A model generated the notes under the pieces. The model made no database searches and was not told where the DNA came from. It saw nothing but the letters and a program-made list of their open reading frames with translations. The position numbers and the translations under genes were made by a program. A DNA stretch of 64,000 nucleotides from Hippophae tibetana (taxonomy: Eukaryota > Streptophyta > Magnoliopsida > Rosales > Elaeagnaceae), in the NCBI GenBank assembly GCA_037013495.1, contig CM072810.1, positions 31,711,843 to 31,775,842 of the forward strand, in the 5' to 3' direction. Numbering within the stretch: the stretch's first letter is position 1; each line of letters begins with the position of its first letter. Shown here in pieces: positions 24,469 through 38,067 of the stretch.

Positions 24469-25954
24469 TGATAAGTGCTTGAAAAGCACTAATATTACAT
24501 AATTTTATTGTGCTTAAATGTAATAAATAGATTTTATTATACCATGTTTTTATATCAATATTTATACAAATCTATATAATCGAAATTATGGTTATATTTT
24601 GTTGTATTTCAAGTGTCTTTACCTATAAAATGTATAACTTTTCCAATACATGAAGAACAACACTTGAAGCACTTAATTTGCACCCTAGGAGCTTAAAAGA
24701 ATAAGGCATGTAAGCTTTACATGAAAAACCAACTAGTTTGTAAGGTGTACAAGGCAATTTTCAAGAAAGTGAAGCATGACGCAGCGAAGAAATGAGTGTA
24801 CCATAATGCATACTATTCAGTTTGAAATTACAAAGGCACGTTGAGTTTTATGTGACATGGCATGGATTAATGTGGACCGCGATGCAACCTTCTTGGTTTG
24901 CAATTTCTTGAAACCCTTTGTACCCACACTCTACCTAATAATTAGTTTTTAGGTTTCTCATCCAGCTTCCAAATTATAAAATAGGAAACCTTTGTATATA
25001 TTTTTGCTCTTTCTATAATTTGATTGCTTTTATGATTGAATTAACTATTGTTAATTTAACTATGATTGGTTAAATCGGCATATGTGATTTTAGTCTCTAC
25101 TTCCAATGATTGGAAGAATGGTTTTATGATTTAAATAAATAAAAGTTTTAGATTTATTTTTTATTCATAATCTTCATATCTTTAATCATAAACTCATGAT
25201 GAGCCAAGTCTTGATTTATGATTAAAGCAAGTCTTCATTTGTGCTTAAAGAAAATATATTAGAATTAAGCATTAGACACTTATGTTCTTAGTTATGCAAA
25301 AAGAATAATAGTCTATTCTAATTTCATTGATTTGTATTAAATTAGAAGGTTGAAAAATAATTTTAATTATAAATTAATGATGGACCAAATCTTGATTTAT
25401 AATTAAATAATATATCTACCTTAATTTTATCAATTTTCATTTCGAATCGAACTAAAAAAAGTTATTAGTTAATTGAGGACTTTGGTTCCTATATATATAT
25501 ATTTCTTTAGTTTTTTAATTAATAAATTTCAACCCCGATCAAGATAGAATTGATTAATTGAATATCATTGAGAACTCACAATAATTATAAAGTTTTATTT
25601 AAAAAGAAAATAAATCAGTGAATCTAACTTATATTTAAATCTTTTAATTCGTTTTATCCATGAAAGATAATGCTTGCATTTATCGCTTTCATTTATCTGC
25701 TTTAATTTACTTACTTTCTTAAGATATAATTTAATTTAGAATTTAGAATTATTTTTTATCAAACTGACAAATTATTAGAGTGTTTAAGACTTATTTTTCT
25801 TAACTAAATTAAAAATAATAATTTAACTTTTTAAAAACACCGCAATACCTTGAGAAGCGATCTTAAGAGTATACTTATTGCTTATTATAAGTGATTTATG
25901 TACTTGCGAGCTTTTTTTAAATACAAAATTTAACTATCAATTTTTTATGCATCA
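24469..25954 (+). mobile_element. solo LTR D, inserted in element E
   Basis: A complete LTR starting TGATAAGTGCTTG and ending TTTTTTATGCATCA, about 1.49 kb. It is on the opposite strand to the host element E, with E gag on its left and the E leader on its right. The flanking bases are CATTT (24464-24468) and CATTC (25955-25959), a 5-bp target-site duplication with one change. No internal region follows, so it is a solo LTR left by LTR-LTR recombination. It is related to the minus-strand LTRs at 49072, 50461 and 60373. Confidence 0.75.
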
Positions 25955-27600
25955 CATTCGATATATTCCTGAAAATTAGAATTTAGAAAAGTTAGTAAAG
26001 TAAAACGAAAAATTTAAAAGAAAAAAAACTATGACTTATAATTAGTAACCAAATTGTAAAGTCATCTTTGACAATGGCAACAAAAACATGACACAATTTA
26101 AAACACACAAATATACTTGATCAATGCACAAGTGATAATTAGTTTAAGAACATAAGTAATCGTACTCACGAGGGTTGTTAACGATTTCTACTCCTAATTA
26201 CTAGTTTGTTAGTAAATTAATTAAAACTAAAAAAGAGGATTTTTGATTGATTTTAAAGAAAATAACATAAAGCAAATAAATGTAAGTTAAATACGAATGC
26301 GAGATAAATGTGATCATGAGACTATCCTCATCACCTATAATTTGACTAACACTATTTAGTTTCGTAAATCCAAAATTATTATCATAATCTAAATTCATTC
26401 TTAAATTCTCAACTTTAACTTTAGAAATCTAGGTTCACTTAAGACTTTCCACATTTTTCTTACTGTATAATGATAACGATATAATCTATTAACTAATCTA
26501 AATTTTGAAAAACCTAAAGGTTCACTACTAGATTTAATTCATTCATTGCATAAAAATCTAAAAATGAGATAACTAAACTAGGTAATGTTAGAATGATCGT
26601 TTAACCTTTAGCAAAGGTATTCAATCCTACTTGTGATAGCAACCATAAAGTACCACTTTGAATAAGAGTATTACCAATTATATACTAATTAACATCCCAG
26701 ATTAGATATAAACATATTCATGCAATAAACTAGTTGGTCATATATCTTCAACATGCATAGTTTTGATATTTAAACATAGAATTTAACACATCAGGAATCA
26801 AGAATTAAAACTAAAATTTATTATGATATTAAATGAATTTAAACCATAATCTAAGGTTTAGAATTGCCCATTTGACAAGTGTAACTAGACATAGAAATCA
26901 TTAAAATCATAATAATGTTCATGAAAACAACAAAAGAAAGGGGAAGAAATTTTAGGACTGTTGTGCTTCAAACTTGTTCTTCATTTTTACCTCCTTTAAT
27001 TGCCTTGAGTAGAAAAACTATTTATGATTAATCCTAATTAACCTATTTATACTACTAGATTTAAAGGGAAATAAGTGTGATTAAAATACTAGAAAACTAG
27101 ACCTTAATATGTAATTTTTGACACATGGGCCACGGCACGCAAACATTCCATGCCGCGGTGTGCGACCAATTTACGAACCCATAATAGAACCCGAGAGGAC
27201 TAGGTTGTAACACACAATAAATCATGCCACTACGACCTTTGTTGTTCCAAAATTCTTAAGAAAGTCAAGAGGAGTGTATCACGGCGCATATATTCTTTTG
27301 TCACGACATGCATTGTTTTTCCAAGATACATAGTGAAACTCAAGAATAGTGTGCTGCACATATTTCTTTGCTCTAGTGTGCTCGTAATTGTTCCATTGTT
27401 CAACTTTAACCTTTCTATTCTAAATACATATTTTTGCTTCTTTTTGTTCCTATTGTCAACTAACACCTATACAACACCAAATAACCACATAACACCTATA
27501 CAACGCCAAATAACCACATAAATGCATACTAAACTATAAAATACAAATATGTGAGAATTAATATACAAAAGTATACATGTTTTAATTTAAAAGTAAATAA
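25955..27600 (-). mobile_element. leader, primer-binding site and 5' LTR of element E
   Basis: Minus-strand order: an LTR of about 1.5 kb (27600 to about 26085), then a primer-binding-site-like sequence whose reverse complement is TTGTTGCCATTGTCAAAGA (near 26063-26083), then an A-rich leader up to the solo LTR D. The LTR carries the GC-rich 'ccgcggtgtgcg' and 'catggcgc' type patches near 27130 and 27290, like its relatives at 14900, 50400 and 61650. Fossil; outer end approximate. Confidence 0.6.
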
Positions 27601-28398
27601 ATATTAAAAAAACCTTGGGATCCGTATGTAGCCGTACCCTTATTTCAAAAATATATCTTTCTCACTAATATTCTACTCCTCCTCATTTATTAAATGTCCG
27701 ACAATAATCAAATTTTGAAAAGTAACGTCATTTATCAATTTTCTTTTTTTGAAAATAATAAATTAATTTGGATCCAAATAACATACACAAATTATATATA
27801 TTAATTGACCTCAAAATAATATTTTTATCAAATATACAAATCAAACAAGGCCAAATCACAAAAGTTTTGCTCAATTTTTGTTGCACAAATTTTCAATTAA
27901 TTTTATAATTGTAAAAAGTTCTTGTTTGAGATATGTCAGAAAATTGTGGTCGAGTATAGAAGTAGCGTCAAGCCTACCATATCAAGTAACACAGAATCTT
28001 TACAGGAAGAATGCACAAAGATCATATCTTCCATTTCCTCATTCTCCTACGCCTCTGGCGTCTCAGGCGCGTTAGACAATTCTTGATGAGAAGGTTTATT
28101 ACATACTTCATACCCTGTCTTCTTTCATATATATATTTAAATTTCAAATGCCTTCAAATTATAGCTCGGGATGTTGGAACTATTTGAGAAATGTTCATTC
28201 AAGTAAAATCCCTTATTGTCCTAAGAGTACACATATAATTGCTCTTAACTAGCTAATTATGTCAAATTTAATTCCCTAAATCAATTTGTAACTTTCAATG
28301 AAGAGTGTTCTTCTTGTATTATACAGATTTTGTACATGGACTTATTATCTTTATAAGTAAAGGTTTCGCTTTAAAAAAATAAAAAAAATAAAAACCTG

Positions 28399-28706
28399 AA
28401 ATTTGATGTTATTTTCCGATTTAAATTCAGTAAAATAGTTTTCTCAATGACATTTTTCTACAACGTACTGTACGTGGTACTCCATAAATCATACCAATTA
28501 GATGTAAAAACATATATATATTCTCCTAGTAAAGTTCTAACTTACATATCCTATAAGCTAAAATTTGATGCTATTTTCCGATTTAGATTGAGTAAAATAG
28601 TTTTCTCAATGACATTTTTCTACAAGGTACTGTGCGTGGTACTCCATAAATCATACCAATAAGATGCAAAAAAATATATTTTCTTGTGATAAAGTTCCAA
28701 CTTACA
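28399..28706. repeat. tandem duplication, about 162-bp unit, two copies
   Basis: Both copies start AAATTTGATG (28399 and 28561) and share 'attttccgattta', 'cagtaaaatagttttctcaat' and 'gtggtactccataaatcatacc' type blocks, at about 90% identity by eye. Confidence 0.85.
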
Positions 28707-28738
28707 TGTACTATCAGCTACATCCAACTCTACTTACA

Positions 28739-28778
28739 TAAATAAATAAATAAATACATAAATACATACATACATACT
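28739..28778. repeat. ATAA/ATAC tetranucleotide microsatellite
   Basis: A run of 'aaat' and 'acat' tetranucleotide units, about 40 bases. Confidence 0.85.
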
Positions 28779-31700
28779 TTGTTTGAACCCTTTTGTTTAA
28801 AAAATATACTTTTAAGTTCATTTGTTTATGAAAAAACCATACAATGATAAATTAATTTTCTATCAAATTTTTAATTAAATATAACAAAATAATATATCTG
28901 ACACATGCATATTTTTATTTTCCAATAGACATTTAATAAAACAATTTTTAATTAAAAAATCATTCAAATTTTTTAACAAGATCAAATTTAAATTAATTTT
29001 CATTATACATTTGATATTTAACAATGCAAAATTTGCTTAAAATTTATTGAATTTTTTTTTTAATTTTGAAAGAAATTTTTTTCTTAAAAAATTAAAGTAA
29101 TTTTTTAATTAAGTATCAACTTTTACGTATATATTCATCAAAAAATATAAACTCACATATAACACATGTTATTTTAAGATATTTAACGAAAATAATATAA
29201 AAAATTAATTTGTCTTTATCTGATATATTTTTCATACATAAAAGAACTTCAATGAAACATTTTTCATAAATAAAATGATCTAAAATACTTATTTTAAATA
29301 AATGGACTTAACAACACATTTAACCTAAACAAAATGACCATTAAGACACTTCACTTCACCTTTATGTATTGGTATATATTATCGTAGTTGTCAAAATAAA
29401 TATTTATTTATTTTAAATTATTTTAGTGAGTAAAATTTATTCAAGAAAATCCAATTGTTCAAATGAGTCTGATGTACCTTATTCTTGTAAATTTTCTCTG
29501 TATATAAAGTGAAACTCCATACTAGGTGATAATTTCACACATCACAGATATGATATGGCATGAAAATACAATTTAATTCGTTCAATGCCCATGTCTTCTT
29601 AGAATTTGGTTTGAATTCCCTCCCAGTAATTTAAATTTAATTCGTTTAATGCCTACGCCTTCTTAGAAGTTGGTTTGAATTCCCTTCCGGTAATATGAAA
29701 TAATGTTAGTATAAATTGCATATCCTAAAATAAATTATATCAATTTAACAAAAAAATATTTAATTAATATTTAATATGATAATTCAATACAAAAATGACA
29801 AGGAAATATTTTTTGTTTAAATAATTTTATTTTAGTTGAGACATATCGCACTTGGTTATAACCAATATATTTAATTAATATATACATTATTTACTCTAAA
29901 AGTAGAGAAATTATTACTTCATCCTGACCAAGCTGATTTGGTTATCTAAATCGACATAGACTTTACATATTTTCTCTATACTCGTAAGTCATCAAATTTT
30001 AGTGGCACTTGTTGCCTAAAGTGTAATGTCTTAAAGGAAGTCCTTAATATTTTTGGTTAATAATAATGGTCTCAGCAGGTCACACTATTTGTAATGCATT
30101 CAGCTGGTTGCTTCTATTATTGGCTAGTAACACAACACAAACAACTAAAGAAACTTGGATAGGGCATAAGTCGGAGGATTTGGAGCAAAGTATTGGTTGG
30201 GCTATGCTTATTTTTTGTATTGATCTATTGTCACCCTCTCTACTGTTGGTTATGGTGATTTATATCCAATCAATAAAGCTGAAAAGATCTTTAATATGTT
30301 ACATGCTATTCAACATTGGCCTTACTGCTTATTTGATAGGAAACATGAGCAATTTAGTCGTCCACAGCGCTGATCGAAATTTCTTCATGGTAATTTCTGC
30401 CATATTCACTTTATTGGGAATAACTTGTTTTAGAAAAACAAATTATGACATGTAGTATTGCTTAAAATTTACAGCGAAGTTATAACCCCTTTTGTTCCCT
30501 CATCTTGAATTTGGTAAAGGTGCCATAAATGAAATACTGGGGTATGCAAGCAAGAACAGGCTACCAGAAGGTCTGAAAGAGCAAATGTGATACACTTGGA
30601 ACTCAAGTTCAAAACAGCAGAAATAAAGCAAGAACAAGTACTGGAAATGCTACCTAAAGTGATAAGGTCCAGAATTTGTGTAACAGTTAGAAAGACCTAT
30701 CTGTTTAAAGGAGTCTCCGAAGACCTTATTGTTCAATTGGTAAAATCATTAACTGTCTATCATTAAACCTGATTTCAATTTGTAATCTCAACTTGACAGA
30801 AAAAGACAATTTCCCTAGTTTGATAATTTCTTGGTTACTAGCTACCTAACCATTTTTGTTTTTATTTAAAGATTATCTTACCCAAGGACGAATTCTTGGA
30901 TTTCAGAAAATTTACAGGGCTCACAGTTTATGTTTTCTTATAGGTGTCAGAAATGCAAGCAGAATATTTTCCACCAACGGTAGATATTATCGTGCCAAAC
31001 AAAGTTCCAACTGATTTCTACATTTTGATATCGGGTTCTGTGGTATGGCATCATCTCTCTTAGTAACTTACTTAACACATGCAAATTTGATAAAATAGTG
31101 CAACCCTTATTTGAAACTGCAGGATTTGCTAGTATACAAGAATGGAAGGGAACTGAGCAGGTATATATGGAAAGCTTTATTTTGTACATCCATTGGACTT
31201 CTTTATCAGTGTAAGGTAGTGTATGTTCCCCTAACAGGTCTATTGACTCCAAGAATAAAGAAAAAATGTCAAACCTGGCGAAATGATGATGGGAAAATAT
31301 AAAGTCCTAGATAGGAAAGAAGAAATATAGGAGGAAAATTCGTCCATTAAGAAAGACAGGCTCAAAAGATTAACACAATCCAACAGAAGGAACTGTCTGT
31401 TTGGAACCAAGTCACTTACCTCAACTCCAAGGGGTATTGACTAAGTGACCATACTACTTGTCTCGTGAAGGGCCCGAAAATCTGTTACAGACATGAGAAT
31501 TATTCAGATTTAGCAATCTAGGTGAAAAAAAATACAGAGCAGCAACACATTTCTAAAACTTTAACCCCACATTAGTAACAAGGACAAGTACAACAATTCT
31601 GCTTCAGATAATTAAAAAAAGTACAACATGGTTCTACAAAATATATATATATTTTTTAAAGTAGAACCTCCCAAAACAAACAAAAAAGCATAGGTCAGGA

Positions 31701-34700
31701 GATTCATAAAAGCATCCAAACTAAGGAAATAATCTATGAAGCATAGAAGGGTTCTAACACTTGGGCAGGCCAACAATAAATGGAAAGATGTATACAATAT
31801 TCACCAACTATTATCGCATTATTCTATTTTTTTTATGATGGCATGTTATCAATTTAACTGATTCATAAACATGTACATTCACTAAACTATTATGGCAAGT
31901 AATCTAAACAGTGTGCCATCCATGTAATCTGACTGATACCATGTTTTTGTCAGCTTTTGAATAAATTAAGTTCTTCAGAGATGGCAGGCGATATTGGGGT
32001 ACTATTTCAAATTCCACAATCTTTTACAGTAAAAACCAAAAGGCTGTCTCAGGTTATCCAAACAAGTCATCAGCATTTCAAGCACATAGTCGAACCACAG
32101 GTTGAACATGGAAAGATAATTGTCTCCAACTTCCTTGAGGTTTGTAAGAAATAAAACTCCAAGAAACTCACAGAATCAGTTTAGAAACAATTGCATATAT
32201 TTGATGGTTTCATGATTGTATAAGTAGAGGAAACTTCTTAGTTTCTACAAGAAAAATAACACCTTAGATATCATGCATGAGTCATGGGGAGAAACAAATC
32301 TTGAGACATATCATATACATTGACGCATTCATTACAGCTATAAGTTTAGGTTCTATTTTTGTATCTTTCTTCAAGATTTTGCGTATATGATTTTCCCTAT
32401 TGAACTAATTAGTTAATTGGTTGAAACTAACTCATTTGTAATTAACTGATTGTATATGCTTTACTACTAATTGTAACTAGCTTCCTCTACTCAGTTTCTA
32501 TATCAAGCCGAGTATTGATCAAAAGTAATTAATGAGAAGTTTATACAGATTATAATTTACACTTCAAGTCTTCTCTATAATCTTTTCAATCTTTGTAAGG
32601 TATCAGGTAACAAACTCAAAGGTTTTTCTTGAGTTATCTTCTTTAACGGTGGATGTTGTATCAACACCTGCATCTCTAGAAAACTCTGGTGAGTCCCAAT
32701 CCTTAGACTTTATTGCATCATCTGTTTTGTCTCTTCGGAATGGACCAGCTGTTTTAATTAAGCTTGATCACACGGATTATATCATATGGAGAGCATTCTC
32801 AGTTCTGACAAATATGGCCTAGAGTCAGGTCGTGATGCTACAGAAGCTATTCCTACTCAGTTTATCACTATCACGTGGAATCTACATGATTTTCTTCAGG
32901 GAGCTAATTCACAAAATAACTCTTCCTATTCTAACAAGAATACTAGTGGTAGTTTCAAAGGCAACTATAAGTCAAAGAAGTCTAGTGGTGATCGTCCTGA
33001 GCGTCAAATCTGTCACAAGCTTAGCTATACAACTGAAAAATGTTTTCAATTGAGGGACATTCTTTTATGACGTTCTAATGCTGTCTCTAGCATAGCCTTA
33101 ACAGCTAATCTCACTGATAAACCAGGCTCTGATCACTATTGGCTACTTGACAGTGGAGCTACACATCATCTCACTGGTGAGAGTGACATTTTGTCTCATG
33201 CAGATGGTGGTGTGACTATAGGTAACGGTATTCAACTTCCTATCTCTCAAGTAGGTAGTATTATCTTAGATCTACATTCTCATCAGTTGCTTTTAAAGAA
33301 AATCTTGTATGCACCTAAAGCACCTTCCAATCTTCTCTCTGTGCATAAGTTTTGTGTTGATAATAAAGTTCTCGCTAAGTTCTTTCCTGATTGTTTCTAT
33401 ATTAAGGATCTGCAAAATGAGAAGATTATCTTACAAGGTAGGTGTGATGCTTGACTTTACAAAGTAAGGAGTAATTCTTCTTCCAGTTTCCTTCTTTTCC
33501 CTCTCAGGTAATATCTGTTCCTGCTCTGCAATGTTCACTAGTTGTTATAGTAGAACTATTGACTGGCAAACACGTTTGGGTCACCCTTTTTCATTCAATT
33601 CTTACTACTCAGTCAGAAACAATCTTTGATTCCACCTTATCACATAATATGAATAAATGTGACATATGCCCCTTGGCTATGGCTCATGCTCTTTCTTTTG
33701 TTGCCATTTCTCATAAGTCAATAAAATCTTTTGATTTGGTTTTTGTTGATTTGTGGACTTTTCCTTTGCTTGTCATTACTGGTCCTGTTGATTGTTGATG
33801 ATCATAGCAAGTATATGTGGATCTATTTTATTTCTCTTAAAAACCAAGCAAAAGTTACCATGAATTTGTTTACGTCCGTGGTTGAGAGACAATTTAGTCG
33901 TAAGTTGAAGACTGTTCATTCAGATGGTCTAGATGAATTTATGTTTCTTAGTTCTGAATGAACAGAGTTGGGTGTTGAACATCGTATAACATGTCCACAT
34001 ACATATCAACAAAAAGGTTAAGTTGAGAGTAGGCTACATAAGGTGGTAGAAGGTGGTCTTACACTCTTGCTACAATCTACAATGCTAATAAAATACGGAT
34101 CATATGCTTTTCATACCAGTGCTTATTTACCAAATTGACTTCCTACACCTGTTTTGCACGCCAGTTCCTCTTATAAGTTGCTATACAATAGAGTGCCACA
34201 CTTTGCTTTTCTAAGGACCTTTGGATTTCTAGCTTTTCCATGCCTTAGAGCTTATAAAAAGCATAAATTGGAGTCTAGATCTACAACCTGCATTTTCTTA
34301 GGATATGCTACTCAACACAAGGGGGGTATGTGTGTCTTGACTTGTTGTGTGGAAAGATATCGACTAGTAAACATGTGTAGTTTCATGAAAACAAGTATCC
34401 TTTTATTGGAAAGAGTTCCCCTTCTCACTACTCAAAATCCAAGCATGTTTTGTTCAAACTACTTCCAGTTCCTAAAGTCTTAATCAGTCCTATGACCTTT
34501 AGACCCTACACAACAACTTTCTATGTTTTCTTCTCCAACAACATATCCTCAGTGTAACCTCTTACATATTCCTTAGTTGTTGCATCTGTTGAATATGTTA
34601 CTCATTCCCCTTCACAGCTTACACTACCAATTTCTATTCACACTACCTCTGATGGTGATATTTCTCCACCACCTGTTTCCAATGATTCTACCTACTTCTA

Positions 34701-36024
34701 GTGTTCAACTCTCATCTTCTATGTCAGTTAACCTTCATCCCATGGTTACTAGATCCAACCTTGACATAGAAATTATTTTTTACAGCTCATAAAAAATCTC
34801 AACTACCTGATACATAACCCTTATCCTTTAAAGAAGCATATCAGTACAAGGAATGAAGAGATTCTATGAAGACTGAATATGATGCTTCACTCCAAAATGG
34901 CACTTAGGTACTTGTTCCTAAAACCAAAGATATGAAGATTATTAGTCATAGGTAAATCTACAAGACCAAAAGAAAGTCGTACAGACAGGTTGAGAGGTAT
35001 AAATAAAGGGTGATAGCAAAGGGTTATCATCAAAAGGAGGGTGTGGACTTCTTTGAAACCTTCAGCTTTGTGGTAAAGCATTATCATAGTTAGACTGGTG
35101 CTAAGTTTAGCATTTTTCAAAGGAAGGGTCTTGAGACAATTGAATGTCAACAATGCTTCTTGAATGGTGATTTTGAAGAGATAGTGTACATGAAACAAGC
35201 ACCTCGTGCTTGGTTTTAAAAGCTAAGTAGTTGTTTGCTTGGTTTGTGTTTTATCAACTCGAAATCAAATGCCTCTCTTTTCTTTCAAAGAATTGATTCA
35301 TCATTCACTGTAATTTGATAAATGTAGATGATATTATCATCATTGATGATAACAATAAGCTGATTCAACATTATGTTGATTTACTCGATACTAATTTCCC
35401 TTTAAAAGATCTTTATAATCTGTCATTTTTTCTAGATGTGGAGGTGGTGAGGACCGATGAGTTTCTTCATCTCTCTCAAGGTAAATACATTAGAGACTTC
35501 CTTGATAAAAGTGGTCTCAATGATTCCAAGTCTCTTCCCACACCAATCACACCTAATAAACCTCTCTCAAAGTTTGATGGTAAGCTCTTGGATGATCCTA
35601 CTCTATGCAAGTCTGTGGTTGGTGGTTTGCAGTACTACATTGTTACTTGACCAGATATTGGTTTTATTACCAACAAACTTTGCCAGCTTTTTCAAGCTCC
35701 TACAGAAGCACATTGGTTGGTTGCAAAACAAGTACTTAGGTACTTGAAAGGCATTATGGGCAATGGTTTACTTGTTCACAAATCTACTAATGTAACCCTT
35801 ACAACATTTTCAAATGCTGAGTGGCTAGTTGCAATGATGATTGACGTAGCACTAGTATTTATTGTGTTTTCCATGGGAACAGTTTAATATCTTGGTCTTC
35901 ACGTAAATAGAAATTTGTTTCGCGTTCTAGCACGAATAGTGAATATCGTACACTGGCTTTAGTTATAGTTGAAATTTTGTGGCTCAAATCAATTTTAGGT
36001 GAACTTGGTTTTAAGTGTGCTAAG

Positions 36025-36651
36025 TGTCACGTCCCACTCGAAATGCCCCTAAAAATTCAAATAAATGGTGTTTGCCTAAAGGATCTAGACTTTTTCTACA
36101 TGAGAAGGTTCTAAAGTGGCCTAGAGATGTCTAGAATAAGCTAGAGTTGGATGGATTCAACTCAAGCTTTGAAGACCCTAGAATATTCTAGAGCACACTG
36201 GAGGGTGCTAGAATGGGCTGGAATATTCTAGAAGATGCCGGATGGTTCATGAAGGATGTAGAAGCCGTTGGAAGCTTACGGAACATCCCGGAACGTGCAT
36301 GAAGGAACTAGACAAACATAGAAGACTCTAGAGTTGGCTAGAAGGTCCTAGACCCTTATGGCATATTGTACATAAAACAAGAACACTCTTGTATATTCTT
36401 GAACTAGAAGAATCTAGAAAGTGGTGGCATAGCCTTAAGCTTAGAGCCACACTATAAATAAACCCATTGGTCTTCATTTGTATTCATCTTGGGAAATTGT
36501 AAGATAAACTCTCTCTAAAGCAATACAAAGCATTCTTTACACTCTCTCTTTCTAGTCTCTTTGGAGTTTCATTCGGATTCAAAGGTAGGCTTGGTGCAAC
36601 AGACGGTGCTAAGTGCCGCACGATCGCTACTTGAAAAATAAGGTCGTGACA
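36025..36651. mobile_element. 627-bp solo LTR or TRIM nested in the copia element
   Basis: Starts TGTCACG and ends CGTGACA, a 7-bp terminal inverted repeat with TG...CA ends. It is flanked by TAAG on both sides (36021-36024 and 36652-36655), a target-site duplication. It is less AT-rich than its surroundings and full of CTAGAA-like repeats. It has a TATAAATA at 36453-36460 and a CT-rich stretch after it, as in an LTR promoter. No coding capacity. It interrupts the copia RNase H region, so it came later. Confidence 0.8.
36181..36233. promoter_or_regulatory. heat-shock-element-like motifs in the nested solo LTR
   Basis: GAATATTCTAGAA at 36221-36233 is a perfect GAAnnTTCnnGAA three-unit heat-shock element. 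GAATATTCTAGAG at 36181-36193 is a near copy. A TATAAATA lies 220 bases downstream (36453-36460). Function is inference only. Confidence 0.5.
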
Positions 36652-38067
36652 TAAGGCTCCTGTTGTTTATTGTGACAATTTGAGTACTCAACATTTAGCT
36701 AAGAATTCTGTGTTGCATGCTCGTACCAAGCAAAATTGATTTTCATTTTGTAAGAGAGCATGTCACTAAAGAAGAATTGGATGTTCGACATGTGGCTACT
36801 GTTTCTTCTACTCATTTTCTGCAACTAAGGAACAAAGTGCAAGTGTTTGCCAGACCTATGTTTGAGATTGGATAGTCGTCTGATATAGTTCACTGTTGGT
36901 ATGCATGCTTACCAGTGATTTGATTAAGGGTGTGTATTGAACTAATTAGTTAATTGGTTGTAACTAACTTATTTGTAACTAACTGATTGTATATGCGTTA
37001 CTACTCATAGTAACTAACTTCCTATACTCGATTTCTAAATAAAGCTGAGTAATGATCACAAATAATTAATAAGAAGTTCATACAGATTATAATTTACACT
37101 TCAATTCTTCTCTAATCTTTGTAATCCCCTATAACAGATTAAACTGAATCTGACTATTTCGCTCCAGCATATGAAGGACCAAAAGAGAAATATGCCGGCA
37201 GAAATATCTTATTTAACAGAATTAACAGAATGTATAGACGACATCACTGTAAAGGTTTGTAATTCATAATTTATTTAGTTTCTTGTTATTCCCCCTCTCT
37301 AGTAAAAAAAAAATACCACCGGAACATTTATAAGTTTCATTGTATGACTACCATAGTGGAAAATACTTTTTGTTCAATTCAGACTAGAGTATAAAAAAGA
37401 TTATAATCATGAAAGAAAAAAATTGTTTTCCACAAGAACAATATAAAGTATAAACTACTGTATGAGTACACGTGCAATATATCAGACATTAATGTAAGAG
37501 TCAATACTGGATTCTTTGCCAATATATCCACATTCTTATAGTTGGTTACGACTTATACGCTCACAGTCAAATGAGCAACTTGTTGAATACTAATAGATTC
37601 CAACAAAACAAGCATGGTTCACTTTCAAACAGGACAGAGAAAACCAGGAACTTGACATCATAATTACCAACTCTAGAAAACGACAAAGTATTTTCAAATT
37701 TAAATCTACTAGTATCAATTTCTTAAATATTCATATTCAAGCCACTAGTGATCATCACAAGTCCTTTTGCAGCAACGAGAAAGAATTGAGGACCAACACA
37801 ATAAAAAAGCAGAGTCATGAACATGGGCCTGCAAGTACAACAGGTAAACTCAAGCCTGATTTGAGTCACAACTATTACATCTATTGCACTGTTATTACTA
37901 GGCTCTGGGAGCAAACTTAAGAAATTATTATTCCAGGCTAAGGGCAATAGTTTGAGTAACAAGATATGTACACAGGCATGTTGATTTTCTTTATTATAGA
38001 ATGCCTACGTATTCAATTGTGTCCCATATATGATCTAAGCATTTACGCGAATATTAGCTTAAGATTC

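Larger units (their letters stand above)
28096..30078. other. AT-rich intron-like gap between S4 and pore exons of the channel relic
   Basis: Nearly 2 kb without recognisable coding sequence. It holds the 162-bp tandem duplication at 28399-28706, a (TAAA/TACA)n microsatellite at 28739-28778, and a short direct repeat near 29570-29695 ('aatttaattcgttcaatgcc' then 'ggtttgaattccctcc', twice). The exon expected between S4 and S5 was not found. Confidence 0.5.
32396..37124 (+). mobile_element. Ty1/copia fossil inserted in a KAT3 intron
   Basis: Lies between the channel exons ending 32139 and starting 37168. The 5' LTR is 32396-32598 and the 3' LTR 36933-37124, about 200 bp each and roughly 10% different by eye, so the insertion is old. 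A primer-binding site GGTATCAGG follows the 5' LTR (32599-32607), as for initiator-Met tRNA. Domains in order: gag remnant (32780-33060), protease and gag-pre-integrase (33110-33450), integrase core (33560-34250), reverse transcriptase (34890-35400) and RNase H (35600-36860). This is the copia order PR-INT-RT-RH. A 0.63-kb solo LTR is nested in the RNase H part. Broken, with many breaks. Confidence 0.9.

Noticed and set aside
36025-36651. Nested unit as a MITE DNA transposon
   Set aside because: Terminal inverted repeats are only 7 bp, ends are TG...CA, and a TATA box plus CT-rich leader is present, which fits an LTR better.
37723-37962. Minus-strand ORF of 79 aa in a channel intron
   Set aside because: No recognisable domain; it lies in an intron on the opposite strand and has no splice or promoter signals.
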